NCBI RefSeq assembly: GCF_037126265.1
Contig: NZ_JAYLLN010000001.1
Span: forward strand, 62,001 to 126,000
Direction of reading: 5' to 3'
DNA from: Sphingobacterium tenebrionis
Lineage (GTDB): Bacteria > Bacteroidota > Bacteroidia > Sphingobacteriales > Sphingobacteriaceae
DNA length: 64,000 nt
Positions 7,079 through 16,610 of the stretch are shown here, piece by piece (position 1 is the first letter of the stretch; each line of letters opens with the position of its first letter). The translations under genes were made by a program, and so were the position numbers. The notes below the pieces were generated by a model. It was given only the letters and a program-made list of their open reading frames with translations, searched no databases and was not told the origin of the DNA.

Positions 7079-9952
7079 ATGAGTAACGTATTTTACCAAG
7101 AGAAATTTGAGGATCGCCACAACGGTCCAAGTTCTACGCAAGTAGAAGAGATGTTAACCGTTTTAGGCGTGAGTTCCTTGGACGAGTTGATCGAGCAGAC
7201 AGTTCCAGCGCAAATTCGTAAGAAAGAGGCATTAAAACTTCCAAAAGCACTTAGCGAAGTGGCTTACCTGGAAAAGATTGCTCAAATCGCAGAGAAGAAC
7301 AAGGTTTTCAAGTCTTATATCGGTCAAGGGTATAATGATGTGATCCTTCCTGGGGTTATTCAGCGTAACGTGTTTGAAAATCCAGGATGGTATACGCAAT
7401 ATACACCCTACCAAGCGGAAATCGCACAGGGCCGTTTACAGGCTTTGTTGAACTTCCAAACGATGGTGTCTGATCTGACCGGATTGGAAATTGCCAACGC
7501 TTCCTTATTGGACGAGGCTACAGCAGCAGCCGAAGGGATGTTCATGTTGTACAGTGCCCGTAAGAACAAGGATGCCAATGTATTTTTGGTAACTCCAAAC
7601 ATCTATCCACAAACATTGGATGTATTGCAAACAAGAGCGGTTCCATTTGGTGTGGAAATCCGCGTAGCAGACCTTACGGTAGAAAATCTTACCGATGAGG
7701 TGTTTGCTGCCTTCATCCAATATCCTGCAGCAGATGGTTCCATCGCTGATTATAAAGAATTCACGGCATTTGCCCATGATAAAAACATCACGATCTGTGT
7801 TGCTACCGATCTGATGTCATTAGCATTATTGACGCCTCCAGGAGAATGGGGAGCAGATGTGGTGGTAGGGAACTCCCAACGCTTTGGTGTACCAATGGGT
7901 TTTGGTGGTCCTCATGCGGCATTCTTTGCTACAAAAGATAGTTTCAAACGTAATATTCCTGGTCGTATCATCGGGGTAACCTCTGATTCGAACGGGGAAT
8001 ACGCTTTGCGTATGGCTTTACAGACCCGTGAGCAACATATCCGTAGAGATAAGGCATCTTCCAATATCTGTACAGCACAGGCATTATTGGCAATTATGGC
8101 CTCTTTCTACGCGGTTTACCATGGTCCAAAAGGCATTAAGAACATTGCATCAAGAATCCATGACCTTGCTCGTTTGACTTCTAAAGCCATCCAAGCATTG
8201 GGCTATAAACAAACCAACGAAGCTTATTTCGATACCTTACGTTTTGATGTAGCGGATAAGTTTGTGGCGTTGAAGTCTGAGGCGTTGAACAACGAATTGA
8301 ACTTCTTCTACGGTGAAGGTACCGTAGGGATCTCCATAGACGAAACGACTACTTTCCAAGATGTGGAAACCATCGTAAAGGTATTCGCTAAGGTAATTGG
8401 CAAGTCCTTGAACGAAGTGGATGTACAGAGCTTTGTAAACGAATTAGAGGTGGTTATTCCGGAGAGCCTAGAGCGCGCTTCAGAATACCTTACCCACCCT
8501 GTTTTCAACAGCTACCACTCTGAAAGTGAGATGCTTCGTTACATCAAATCATTGGAAGCTAAGGATCTTTCTTTATGCCATTCGATGATTCCTTTGGGAT
8601 CTTGTACGATGAAATTGAATGCAACTACGGAAATGGTTCCTGTAACATGGGCCCGTTTTGGTGGTCTGCATCCATTTGCTCCGGTTGACCAAACAAGTGG
8701 TTACATGCAATTGATCAACGAATTGAACGATTGGTTATGTGAGATCACCGGATTTGCAAAAATGTCCTTCCAACCAAACTCTGGTGCACAAGGTGAATAT
8801 GCTGGATTAATGGTAATCCGTGCTTACCACCATAGCCGTGGAGATTTTGATAGAGATATCTGTTTGATCCCTGCTTCGGCACACGGTACCAACCCTGCAT
8901 CTGCTTCTATGGCCGGATTGAAAGTGGTTGTGGTAAAATGTGATGAACGTGGAAACATTGATGTGGAAGACCTTAAGGCAAAAGCAACAGAGCATGCTGC
9001 TAAGTTGAACTCGTTAATGGTGACTTATCCATCTACCCACGGTGTATTTGAAGAGCCTATTGTAGAGATCTGTAATATCATCCATGAAAATGGTGGTCAG
9101 GTCTATATGGATGGTGCGAACATGAATGCGCAGGTTGGATTGACCAGCCCAGGTTATATTGGTGCAGACGTTTGTCACTTGAACCTGCACAAAACTTTCT
9201 GTATTCCACATGGTGGTGGTGGTCCTGGTATGGGTCCTATCGGTGTGGCAGCACACTTGGTACCATTCTTACCTAACCATGAGGTTATTGAGATCTCTGG
9301 CGAGGAAGGTATTTCCGCAGTTTCTGCGGCTCCATTCGGTTCGGCTTCCATCTTGGTTATCTCCCATGCCTACATCGCTATGATGGGCGGAGAAGGCCTG
9401 ACAGAGGCTACCAAAACAGCGATCTTAAATGCCAACTATATCAAAGCTCGTTTAGAGCAACATTATCCGGTATTGTATGCGGGTGCCAACGGTCGTTGTG
9501 CGCACGAGATGATCTTGGATTGTCGTTCTTTCAAAAACGTAGGTATTGAAGTAGCTGATATCGCAAAACGTTTAATGGACTATGGATTCCATGCCCCAAC
9601 GGTTTCTTTCCCTGTGGCAGGTACCTTAATGGTTGAACCAACTGAGTCGGAATCTAAACCAGAATTAGATCGTTTCTGTGATGCCTTGATCGCTATCCGT
9701 AAAGAAATTGCTGCGGTTGAAAATGGCGATGCGGATCAAAAAGACAACGTACTTAAGCATGCGCCACATACAGCGCGCGTAGTAACTGGTGATGAGTGGG
9801 ATAGACCTTATTCCCGTCAGACTGCAGCTTATCCAATCGAATATTTGAGAGTGAATAAATTCTGGCCTTCTGTAGGTAGGGTGAATGATTCTCAAGGAGA
9901 CAGAACCTTGATCTGTTCTTGTCCTCCAATCGAAGCTTACGCGGAAGCATAA
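7079..9952 (+). CDS. gcvP: Glycine dehydrogenase (decarboxylating), P protein
   Basis: The PLP-dependent P protein of the glycine cleavage system decarboxylates glycine and transfers the aminomethyl group to the lipoyl H protein. It is the long homodimeric form, with two tandem aminotransferase-like halves. The C-terminal half carries the PLP lysine in LNLHKTFCIPHGGGGPG. The open frame extends to 7025, but the ATG at 7079 is preferred: it gives about 957 residues, the usual length, and the family-typical N-terminal FEDRHNGP follows 11 residues later. It stands alone; gcvT and gcvH are elsewhere. A clear terminator follows the stop. Confidence 0.97.
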   Translation: MSNVFYQEKFEDRHNGPSSTQVEEMLTVLGVSSLDELIEQTVPAQIRKKEALKLPKALSEVAYLEKIAQIAEKNKVFKSYIGQGYNDVILPGVIQRNVFENPGWYTQYTPYQAEIAQGRLQALLNFQTMVSDLTGLEIANASLLDEATAAAEGMFMLYSARKNKDANVFLVTPNIYPQTLDVLQTRAVPFGVEIRVADLTVENLTDEVFAAFIQYPAADGSIADYKEFTAFAHDKNITICVATDLMSLALLTPPGEWGADVVVGNSQRFGVPMGFGGPHAAFFATKDSFKRNIPGRIIGVTSDSNGEYALRMALQTREQHIRRDKASSNICTAQALLAIMASFYAVYHGPKGIKNIASRIHDLARLTSKAIQALGYKQTNEAYFDTLRFDVADKFVALKSEALNNELNFFYGEGTVGISIDETTTFQDVETIVKVFAKVIGKSLNEVDVQSFVNELEVVIPESLERASEYLTHPVFNSYHSESEMLRYIKSLEAKDLSLCHSMIPLGSCTMKLNATTEMVPVTWARFGGLHPFAPVDQTSGYMQLINELNDWLCEITGFAKMSFQPNSGAQGEYAGLMVIRAYHHSRGDFDRDICLIPASAHGTNPASASMAGLKVVVVKCDERGNIDVEDLKAKATEHAAKLNSLMVTYPSTHGVFEEPIVEICNIIHENGGQVYMDGANMNAQVGLTSPGYIGADVCHLNLHKTFCIPHGGGGPGMGPIGVAAHLVPFLPNHEVIEISGEEGISAVSAAPFGSASILVISHAYIAMMGGEGLTEATKTAILNANYIKARLEQHYPVLYAGANGRCAHEMILDCRSFKNVGIEVADIAKRLMDYGFHAPTVSFPVAGTLMVEPTESESKPELDRFCDALIAIRKEIAAVENGDADQKDNVLKHAPHTARVVTGDEWDRPYSRQTAAYPIEYLRVNKFWPSVGRVNDSQGDRTLICSCPPIEAYAEA

Positions 9953-9978
9953 GCTTAGGTAAAATAAAATTTTATTAG

Positions 9979-10007
9979 AAAAGGTGTCTTTTATAGGCAC
10001 CTTTTTT
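9979..10007 (+). terminator. Terminator after gcvP
   Basis: AAAAGGTG and CACCTTTT pair as an 8-bp stem around an 11-nt loop and run into a T tract. Confidence 0.8.
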
Positions 10008-10372
10008 CGTTTCTAGGTAATCTTATATTAAATCTTAGTCAATAATCTTGGCATTCTTCTAATCCTAATAATCAATTGGTAATTTGAAAATGTATTGTTT
10101 GTAATTCTTGGGTTGCTAACCCAAAAATCATATGTTTTCCTATGGTAAAACCATGATTTCGCTGTAAAATCACGGTTATAATATGCTTAAAGCATGTTTT
10201 AATATGCACAACATAGGATTTACATACTTTCACCATGCTTTCACTATGGTTTCGGAGCGAAGCAAATTTGATTTGACACCCTGAAATTTCAGTTTAGTTT
10301 AAGAAAACTTAATATAACCTTCACTCCAACGAAAAGGTTAAAGGTTATTTTGGTTTATTTAAAACTGGAGAG
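10008..10372. other. AT-rich intergenic region with short inverted repeats
   Basis: No gene is visible here. At 10108-10124 TTGGGTT and AACCCAA form a tight 7-bp stem with a 3-nt loop. Downstream, up to about 10260, there are several overlapping short words built on ATGC, CATG and TATGG (for example ATATGCTTAAAGCAT). They look like degenerate palindromes, without a clear terminator or known riboswitch. Confidence 0.4.
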
Positions 10373-10660
10373 ATGATGAACATGGTGAATTTTGTAGCAT
10401 TAATTGGCTGGATTGGGGTTTCCTGCTGTACAATAGGCTTTTTGTTGTTAAACCTTAAATTGATTTCATTCGATTCCTGGAAATATCAAATGATCAACAT
10501 TGTTGGTGGATTGGGATTAGTGACAAGTGCATTATATTTTAGGGATCTGCCAAATATCACTTCCAATTCCATGTGGGTAATTATTGCTGGGTTTGGGCTT
10601 TATAAAAGCTTTAATGCTCGTAAACTGGCTAAACGGAAAAAGACTTTACAGGTGAATTAG
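10373..10660 (+). CDS. Small three-to-four-helix membrane protein, CBU_0592-like
   Basis: A 95-residue hydrophobic protein with about three membrane segments (residues 6-26, 38-57 and 64-80) and a basic tail (ARKLAKRKK). The spacing of helices and the GWIGVSCCTIGFLLLNL start resemble the CBU_0592-type membrane proteins, whose function is unknown. A second in-frame ATG at 10382 is also possible. It is convergent with the tetR gene, and the two overlap by 4 bp at their 3' ends. No functional inference is safe. Confidence 0.6.
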   Translation: MMNMVNFVALIGWIGVSCCTIGFLLLNLKLISFDSWKYQMINIVGGLGLVTSALYFRDLPNITSNSMWVIIAGFGLYKSFNARKLAKRKKTLQVN

Positions 10661-11256
10661 TCAATAGACAGACCAAGTGTTTGATAGGCATAGTTTTTAT
10701 ATTCCAATAGTTTCTTTTCGTATTCCTCCTTTTCAGAAATAAGGCTTAGGTAATAGTAGGCACCATCTACCATGATGTAAATTAAATCTGCAGTTTTCTC
10801 TGTCGATGGTAGGTTGACTATCCCCGCCTCATTACATTTATCCAGCACCTCTTTTAAATGGCTTCTCAGGGAGTCCTGGAGGTTTTTGAATTTCATTTTT
10901 ATAAGCTTATCCCGGAACCCCAAGGCATAACAACTGTAAAATACGCTGTCATTGAATAAAGAATTCCAAGATTTGAATAGTTTATGGATAAGTTCTATTA
11001 AAAATGATCCCAAATCATGATCTTCTATTTTTTTTCGATTATAAATAACCAAGTATTTCTCTAAAATATAATCGATCAAGGAATAAGTTAATTCCTCTTT
11101 ATTTTTGAAATAGTGTATGATCAAACTTGGGTTTACATTCATTTCGGAAGCGATCTTAGCAATAGACGTATTTTCTAGGCCTTCCTTTTTTGCTACGGCA
11201 TAATATTTTTTTATAATCTCTTTTTGACGCTCGTCTTTTAAGCTATTCCTTCCCAT
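10657..11256 (-). CDS. TetR-family transcriptional regulator
   Basis: A 199-residue repressor with the TetR N-terminal helix-turn-helix (about residues 12-55: KEGLENTSIAKIASEMNV, then NPSLIIHYFKNKEEL) and an all-helical ligand domain. It is divergent from a susC-susD-phosphoesterase operon. An almost identical 25-bp operator-like sequence lies 15 bp before this gene and again right before susC, so autoregulation and control of the operon are likely. The ligand is unknown. The pairing of a TetR repressor with a SusC/D pair, in place of a sigma/FecR or hybrid two-component regulator, is less common. Confidence 0.88.
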   Translation of the reverse strand: MGRNSLKDERQKEIIKKYYAVAKKEGLENTSIAKIASEMNVNPSLIIHYFKNKEELTYSLIDYILEKYLVIYNRKKIEDHDLGSFLIELIHKLFKSWNSLFNDSVFYSCYALGFRDKLIKMKFKNLQDSLRSHLKEVLDKCNEAGIVNLPSTEKTADLIYIMVDGAYYYLSLISEKEEYEKKLLEYKNYAYQTLGLSID

Positions 11257-11270
11257 TAAAAATAGATTTT

Positions 11271-11295
11271 TTGAATGACTGTTCAGTTAATAAAT
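11271..11295. promoter_or_regulatory. TetR operator candidate, copy 1 (tetR promoter)
   Basis: The core is TTGAA-N6-TTCA followed by TTAAT. It matches the copy in front of susC in 21 of 25 positions and lies 15 bp upstream of the tetR start codon, where a bound repressor would block its own transcription. Confidence 0.6.
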
Positions 11296-11493
11296 GTCGC
11301 AATAAATATCAATACAATATTTGATATTTCGTATACTAATTCTGTATTGATTTTCACAAAACAATGGTTTACAGTAGTATATATTTGTTTTATTAGCTGC
11401 TTAATCATTTTTTTAACCCACTGAAATTCCCAAATCACATAATCTTCATTTTCAAATAATATTGAATTAATACAATTGTTTTAGGTTTGATTG

Positions 11494-11518
11494 TTGAATG
11501 AATGTTCAATTAATTTAT
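11494..11518. promoter_or_regulatory. TetR operator candidate, copy 2 (susC promoter)
   Basis: TTGAA-TGAATG-TTCAA is a perfect 5-bp inverted repeat with a 6-bp centre, followed by TTAATTTAT. It ends one base before the susC start codon, so it covers the leader and ribosome-binding region of the operon. Confidence 0.6.
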
Positions 11519-11519
11519 T

Positions 11520-14500
11520 ATGATGAAGACTAACCAAAATAAAAAGATTTCAGCGTGTAGCATGCTGACTATTTCCTTCCTCTTGTTACTTGTCTGGATA
11601 ATTCCTAAATCTCTTCATGCGCAGACAGATGCAGTAACCGGAAGAGTGACCGATATGCAGGGAAAGGCAATTTCAGGAGTAAGTGTTTTAGTTAAGGGAA
11701 GCAATAGAGCGACCTCTAGCGACGATGCAGGAAATTTTAGGATGGAAGGACTGCCGAATAATTCCACCTTGATTTTTCGATATTTAGGGTTTAAAACCCA
11801 AGAGGTTATTGTTCAGGCAAATGAAGTGCTTGAGGTCAAGCTCGAGGTGGATGCCAGCAATTTGGATGAAGTGGTGATCGTTGGTTTTGGTACCCAAAAG
11901 AAAATTAATCTTACAGGAGCGGTAGATCAGATATCAGGTAAGCAATTGGAGTCACGACCCGTTACCAATGTGATGCAAGGCTTACAGGGCGCCAGTCCTG
12001 GATTAAACATCACCTATGGTAATGGGAGCCCAGGTGGAATCCCGAACATCAATATCCGGGGAACAACATCTATCAATGGTGGCTCGCCACTCATCGTGAT
12101 CGATGGGATCCCAGTGTCTGATAGTTGGGATCTGATCCGTTTGAGCCCTAATGATATTGCGACCTACACCGTTTTACGGGATGCGGCATCTGCGGCGATC
12201 TATGGTGCCAGAGCAACCTATGGCGTTATTCTTATTACCACCAAATCTGGTCGTCAAGGGAAACAGTCCATTGGATACAATGTGACCACCGCATGGGGTA
12301 AACCGACCGAAATGCCAGATCCAGTTACAGACCCATACATCTTTTCACGCGTTTTAGAGACCTCCACCGATAACACCCCATGGGATTATGTCAACTACAG
12401 TGAGGCACATTATAAATGGGCAAAAGAACGATCGGATGATCCAAGTATACCGGATGTACGGATCAATCCCGATGATCAGACCCAATGGGCCTATATGGGA
12501 GGAAATAACTGGAATGATTATTTCTTGCATAACGCCTCCTTTTCACACGTCCATTCCTTAACATTTTCTGGGGGTGCCCAGGTTAATAACAGGCCAGTAA
12601 ACTATTACCTATCCGCAGACTTCACCAAAGAGAATGGATTGAACAGATTGGCTGCAGATAACTGGCAACGAAGAGGTATCAGAGGGCGGTTTTCATTTTC
12701 CCCAGTGGCTTGGTTGAAAGTGGATAATAACATGAATATTTATCAAACCAATAGAGACCGACCAAATGCAAGCCTGACAGATATCTATTATTTAAAACCT
12801 ACCGATGTGGCAGTGAATCCCGATGGTACCTGGGGGAATAACCCTGCCGGCCGGTTAGCCGCGAAATTAGTGGATGGTGGTAAATTGAATGAGAATATGT
12901 TTGGTTTCCATAATATTTTTAATGCTGTTGGAACCTTTTTAAATGGAGATCTGACCGTAACGGCAGATGCTAGTTTTAAGCGTGAATATTGGCGGTATCC
13001 CGAACACTCCAAAAAATATAAAATTGGATTTGGCCCAAATGATGTACGAGAAGAAGGTGGCAATGGCTATGTACAGGATAGAAGGGGAGAAATATTCAAC
13101 GATGTGTTCAATTTATATGCTAACTATAACAAGAAAATAGAAAGGCATGCGATAGGATTAACTTTAGGGGTGAACCAAGAAGAATACATCTGGAATACTA
13201 CCCAAGCTTATCGTGATAAATTGATCTCCTCCACTTTACCTTACTTAGCATTGACCTATGGAGATCCACGAATAACCGCTGCACACAGTACCTATGCTAC
13301 CCAAAGTGCCTTCGGAAGGATCAATTATACATTTGGTGATAAATACATCTTCGAAGCAACGGGTCGTTATGATGGATCTTCAAGATTTCCAAAAGGAAGT
13401 CGTTGGGGGTTCTTCCCATCTGCATCAGCAGCTTGGATTGCGAGTAATGAAGAATTCTTCCAAAACTTGAAACCTACATTTTCAAACCTGAAGTTTAGGG
13501 TTTCTTATGGAAGTTTAGGAAACCAGAATGTGGGTGATTTTTCTTACATACAAACTATGTCGACGGGCCTTTCGAATTATTTAATCAATGGTTCTCAGCA
13601 GCAGGTGGTCTGGGGAGCTCCACCGTTGACCATCGACCCAACCACCTATACTTGGGAAAATGTGGCGACGTTGAATTTCGGTACTGATATTGGATTTTTG
13701 AACGATAGATTTTTTGCCGGCTTTGACATTTATACCCGCGAAACCACAGGTATGTTAACCGCTGGACAGGAACTTCCAGGCGTATTGGGAGCATCAGTTC
13801 CCAGACAGAATGTAGCCGATCTAAGAACTAAGGGTTGGGAGGTTTCGGTAAGTTATAAAGATCAGTTTGAACTTGCCGATAGGCCGTTCCGATTCGATGC
13901 GAAAGTTATTCTTTCTGATTCTAAAGCGAAGATCACAAAATTCAAGAATGACCAACGCTTGCTATCCAACTATTTTGAAGGCTATGAATTTGGAACCATT
14001 TACGGCTTAGAGAGCGACGGATTTTTCAAGAATCAGGCAGAGATTGATGCGCTTGACCAAAAAGCTATTATTCCTTGGGGAGCATTGACGATCGTTAATG
14101 GTTGGCCAAAATTTAAAGACTTGGATGGCAACAATAAAATTGAACTAGGACTGACGGAGAATGATATGAAAGATCGGAAGATCATCGGTAATTCGGCGGA
14201 TAGATACCGGATAGGCTTTAACCTCAACATGGATTGGAATGGATTCGATGCTTCTGTATTCCTTCAAGGGGTATTGAAACGCGACTTTTATCCAAAACAC
14301 TATTTGTTCTGGGGGCCGTATCAGCAGCCTTATGCCAATGTCTATCCTTGGCATTTGGACCATTACAGAGAAAGTTCGGATTCCGAAGAGCAGCGCGCAA
14401 AACATTCAAAAGCTTATTTGGATGCCGGTTTGGCTGATGCCAACCATGATGCTACCTACCCTGTATTGCAATCTTGGTTAGCTGATGCAAATGATGGAAA

Positions 14501-14771
14501 AGGTCTTGCCATTCCAAATACCCAATACCTATTGAATGGAGCATATCTTCGCATAAAGAACGTAACATTGGGTTATTCCCTTCCAAAAGGCCTTACAGAT
14601 CGCTGGAATTTAGGTCGATTACGATTTTTTGTAACCGGCGAGAATATCTTCGAATTCTCCGAAGTGAAGAAATTTGTCGATCCAGAAGCGATAAATAATG
14701 GAACAGACAATAGCGCTTGGGCTTATCCATTTCAGCGAAAAGTTGCAGCCGGTTTGAACCTAGATTTCTAA
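11520..14771 (+). CDS. SusC/RagA-family TonB-linked outer membrane transporter
   Basis: A 1083-residue outer membrane channel that imports ligands captured by its SusD lipoprotein using TonB energy. Order: signal peptide (to the AQ near residue 35), a carboxypeptidase-regulatory-like domain (about 37-115, from VTGRVTD), a TonB-box-like EVVIVGFGTQKK segment, the plug with IDGIPV and RDAASAAIYGARA, then the beta barrel ending in LDF. There is no STN domain, so it does not signal to an anti-sigma factor, which agrees with control by the neighbouring TetR. Two start codons (11520 and 11523) are adjacent. The susD gene follows after 19 bp. Confidence 0.95.
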   Translation: MMKTNQNKKISACSMLTISFLLLLVWIIPKSLHAQTDAVTGRVTDMQGKAISGVSVLVKGSNRATSSDDAGNFRMEGLPNNSTLIFRYLGFKTQEVIVQANEVLEVKLEVDASNLDEVVIVGFGTQKKINLTGAVDQISGKQLESRPVTNVMQGLQGASPGLNITYGNGSPGGIPNINIRGTTSINGGSPLIVIDGIPVSDSWDLIRLSPNDIATYTVLRDAASAAIYGARATYGVILITTKSGRQGKQSIGYNVTTAWGKPTEMPDPVTDPYIFSRVLETSTDNTPWDYVNYSEAHYKWAKERSDDPSIPDVRINPDDQTQWAYMGGNNWNDYFLHNASFSHVHSLTFSGGAQVNNRPVNYYLSADFTKENGLNRLAADNWQRRGIRGRFSFSPVAWLKVDNNMNIYQTNRDRPNASLTDIYYLKPTDVAVNPDGTWGNNPAGRLAAKLVDGGKLNENMFGFHNIFNAVGTFLNGDLTVTADASFKREYWRYPEHSKKYKIGFGPNDVREEGGNGYVQDRRGEIFNDVFNLYANYNKKIERHAIGLTLGVNQEEYIWNTTQAYRDKLISSTLPYLALTYGDPRITAAHSTYATQSAFGRINYTFGDKYIFEATGRYDGSSRFPKGSRWGFFPSASAAWIASNEEFFQNLKPTFSNLKFRVSYGSLGNQNVGDFSYIQTMSTGLSNYLINGSQQQVVWGAPPLTIDPTTYTWENVATLNFGTDIGFLNDRFFAGFDIYTRETTGMLTAGQELPGVLGASVPRQNVADLRTKGWEVSVSYKDQFELADRPFRFDAKVILSDSKAKITKFKNDQRLLSNYFEGYEFGTIYGLESDGFFKNQAEIDALDQKAIIPWGALTIVNGWPKFKDLDGNNKIELGLTENDMKDRKIIGNSADRYRIGFNLNMDWNGFDASVFLQGVLKRDFYPKHYLFWGPYQQPYANVYPWHLDHYRESSDSEEQRAKHSKAYLDAGLADANHDATYPVLQSWLADANDGKGLAIPNTQYLLNGAYLRIKNVTLGYSLPKGLTDRWNLGRLRFFVTGENIFEFSEVKKFVDPEAINNGTDNSAWAYPFQRKVAAGLNLDF

Positions 14772-14790
14772 CTCAAAACGATTTAATATC

Positions 14791-16590
14791 ATGAAAAAAT
14801 TTAAAAACATATATATATTACCGATAGCAGGTTTAATGTGCTTCACGATATCTTGCAAGAAGGGGTTTCTAGATCGCTTTCCGCAAACCTTGATCACACC
14901 AGAAGTTTTCTTTAAAACGGAGGAAGATCTTTCCCTCTACATGAATGGTATGGTCAGCTTGCACAATAGGAATAGTTATTTGAATGATCAATCTACAGAC
15001 AATGCCTCCACCACAGGTGCGGTAGAGATAAAAAACATGATGGCCGGAAGCCCTTCTTCCCAAACCATTACGGGAGGCTGGTCATGGGGAAGACTGAGGA
15101 ATATCAATTATTTTTTAGAAAACTATACCAAGGCAAGCGTCAGTGATGAAATAAAAAATCATTATGCAGGCCTAGCGCGATATTATAGAGCTATATTTTA
15201 CTATGATATGGTCAAACGGTATTCAAATGTTCCATGGTATGATAAAACATTAAATGCCTCAGATGCAGAATTAAAAAATCCACAGAACAGTAGGGAAGAG
15301 GTCATGACAAAAATCTTAGAGGATCTTGATTTCGCTGTTAAGAATGTTCGGGAAAATGTTCCAACGGGAACTCCAGGTAAATGGGCCGTTACTTTGATGC
15401 AGGCTAAAATCGCCCTTCATGAAGGTACCTATAGAAAATATCATGCAGAGTTGAAATTGGAATCAACAGCAGAAGTCTTTTTAAAGGTTGCCGAATCCGC
15501 TGCGCAAGAAATCATAAAATCTGGAAAATTCAGCATCTATAATTCAGGCAAGCCAGAGGAGGATTATGCCACACTTTTTGAATCTTTGGACTTGACCAGC
15601 AATAAGGAAGTGATTCTAGTAAATGCTTTTGATCAAGATAAGAATGTGACCCAAAATGTTAACTCCGTTGTTTTTGGCGATTATGAACAATCACCTTCTA
15701 GAGATCTGGTTCAAAGTTATCTGATGAAAGATGGAAGCCGATTTACAGCTATCGCAGGGCATGAGCAATTTGGATTTGTTCAGGAATTCAAGGATAGAGA
15801 TCCCCGGTTGTCACAGACATTGATTTATCCAACCTGGTTAAGACAGCCCGGTAATACAACTTATATACAACGATTGAATAAAAACTTTACAGGATATCAT
15901 CAACGGAAGGGCTATGTGAATAGTGTGGATCAGAATGTATTGAATGGAATTGATTTTCCAGTGCATCGATATGCTGAAGTACTACTGATCCTAGCAGAGG
16001 CAAAGGCAGAACTAGGAATTATTACCCAAACGGACCTGGACAATACCATAAATATCCTTCGGAAACGGGTGGGGATGCCTAATTTAGTATTGGTTACAGC
16101 AAATGCTAGCCCTGATCCTGCTTTAAAGCTTGATTTTCCAATGGTTCAAGGATCAAATGTAGGAACAATCCTAGAAATCCGAAGGGAGAGAAGGGTTGAA
16201 CTGGCATTTGAGAATACACGATATGATGATCTGATGCGCTGGAATGCCGGAAAGCTTTTGGAGAACATCCCCCAGGGAATGTATTTTCCGGGTGTTGGAA
16301 ACTATGATATGAATGGCGATGGCGTTCCTGACATCAAATTAATCCCCGAAGGGCAGACGATTCCGAGCAATCGTGAAAAAAATTCTTTGGGCGTTCCATT
16401 GGTATATTATACCATTGGTAGGTTTGGTGGTCCAGCTGGAGTATATTTGAGCGATGGAACCCAAGGAGGAACCATGGTGACGGAAGTTCGAAAAAGGACC
16501 TTTGTGGAACCAATGTATTATTATCGCCCTATTCCTGAAGTTCAAATGATCCTTAATCCTATTTTAGAACAACCTTTTGGATGGAAATAA
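14791..16590 (+). CDS. SusD/RagB-family nutrient-binding lipoprotein
   Basis: A 599-residue surface lipoprotein that forms the lid of the SusC channel and binds the ligand. The lipobox cysteine is at residue 22 (TISCKKGFLDRFP), followed by the SusD N-terminal TPR-like domain and the C-terminal RagB/SusD domain with the conserved EIRRERRVELAFE near 470 and the terminal YYRPIPEVQMILNPILEQ. It is co-transcribed with the upstream susC and the downstream phosphoesterase. The transported compound is unknown; the phosphoesterase partner hints at a phosphorylated ligand. Confidence 0.95.
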   Translation: MKKFKNIYILPIAGLMCFTISCKKGFLDRFPQTLITPEVFFKTEEDLSLYMNGMVSLHNRNSYLNDQSTDNASTTGAVEIKNMMAGSPSSQTITGGWSWGRLRNINYFLENYTKASVSDEIKNHYAGLARYYRAIFYYDMVKRYSNVPWYDKTLNASDAELKNPQNSREEVMTKILEDLDFAVKNVRENVPTGTPGKWAVTLMQAKIALHEGTYRKYHAELKLESTAEVFLKVAESAAQEIIKSGKFSIYNSGKPEEDYATLFESLDLTSNKEVILVNAFDQDKNVTQNVNSVVFGDYEQSPSRDLVQSYLMKDGSRFTAIAGHEQFGFVQEFKDRDPRLSQTLIYPTWLRQPGNTTYIQRLNKNFTGYHQRKGYVNSVDQNVLNGIDFPVHRYAEVLLILAEAKAELGIITQTDLDNTINILRKRVGMPNLVLVTANASPDPALKLDFPMVQGSNVGTILEIRRERRVELAFENTRYDDLMRWNAGKLLENIPQGMYFPGVGNYDMNGDGVPDIKLIPEGQTIPSNREKNSLGVPLVYYTIGRFGGPAGVYLSDGTQGGTMVTEVRKRTFVEPMYYYRPIPEVQMILNPILEQPFGWK

Positions 16591-16610
16591 ATCAATTTAA
16601 ATCAAATAAT

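Noticed and set aside
6860..7141. 93-residue minus-strand open frame
   Set aside because: It overlaps the gcvP promoter and coding start and shows no family motif.
10108..10260. CRISPR-like or regulatory repeat array
   Set aside because: The words ATGC/CATG/TATGG are irregularly spaced and not identical, so it is not an array; kept only as a note on short palindromes.
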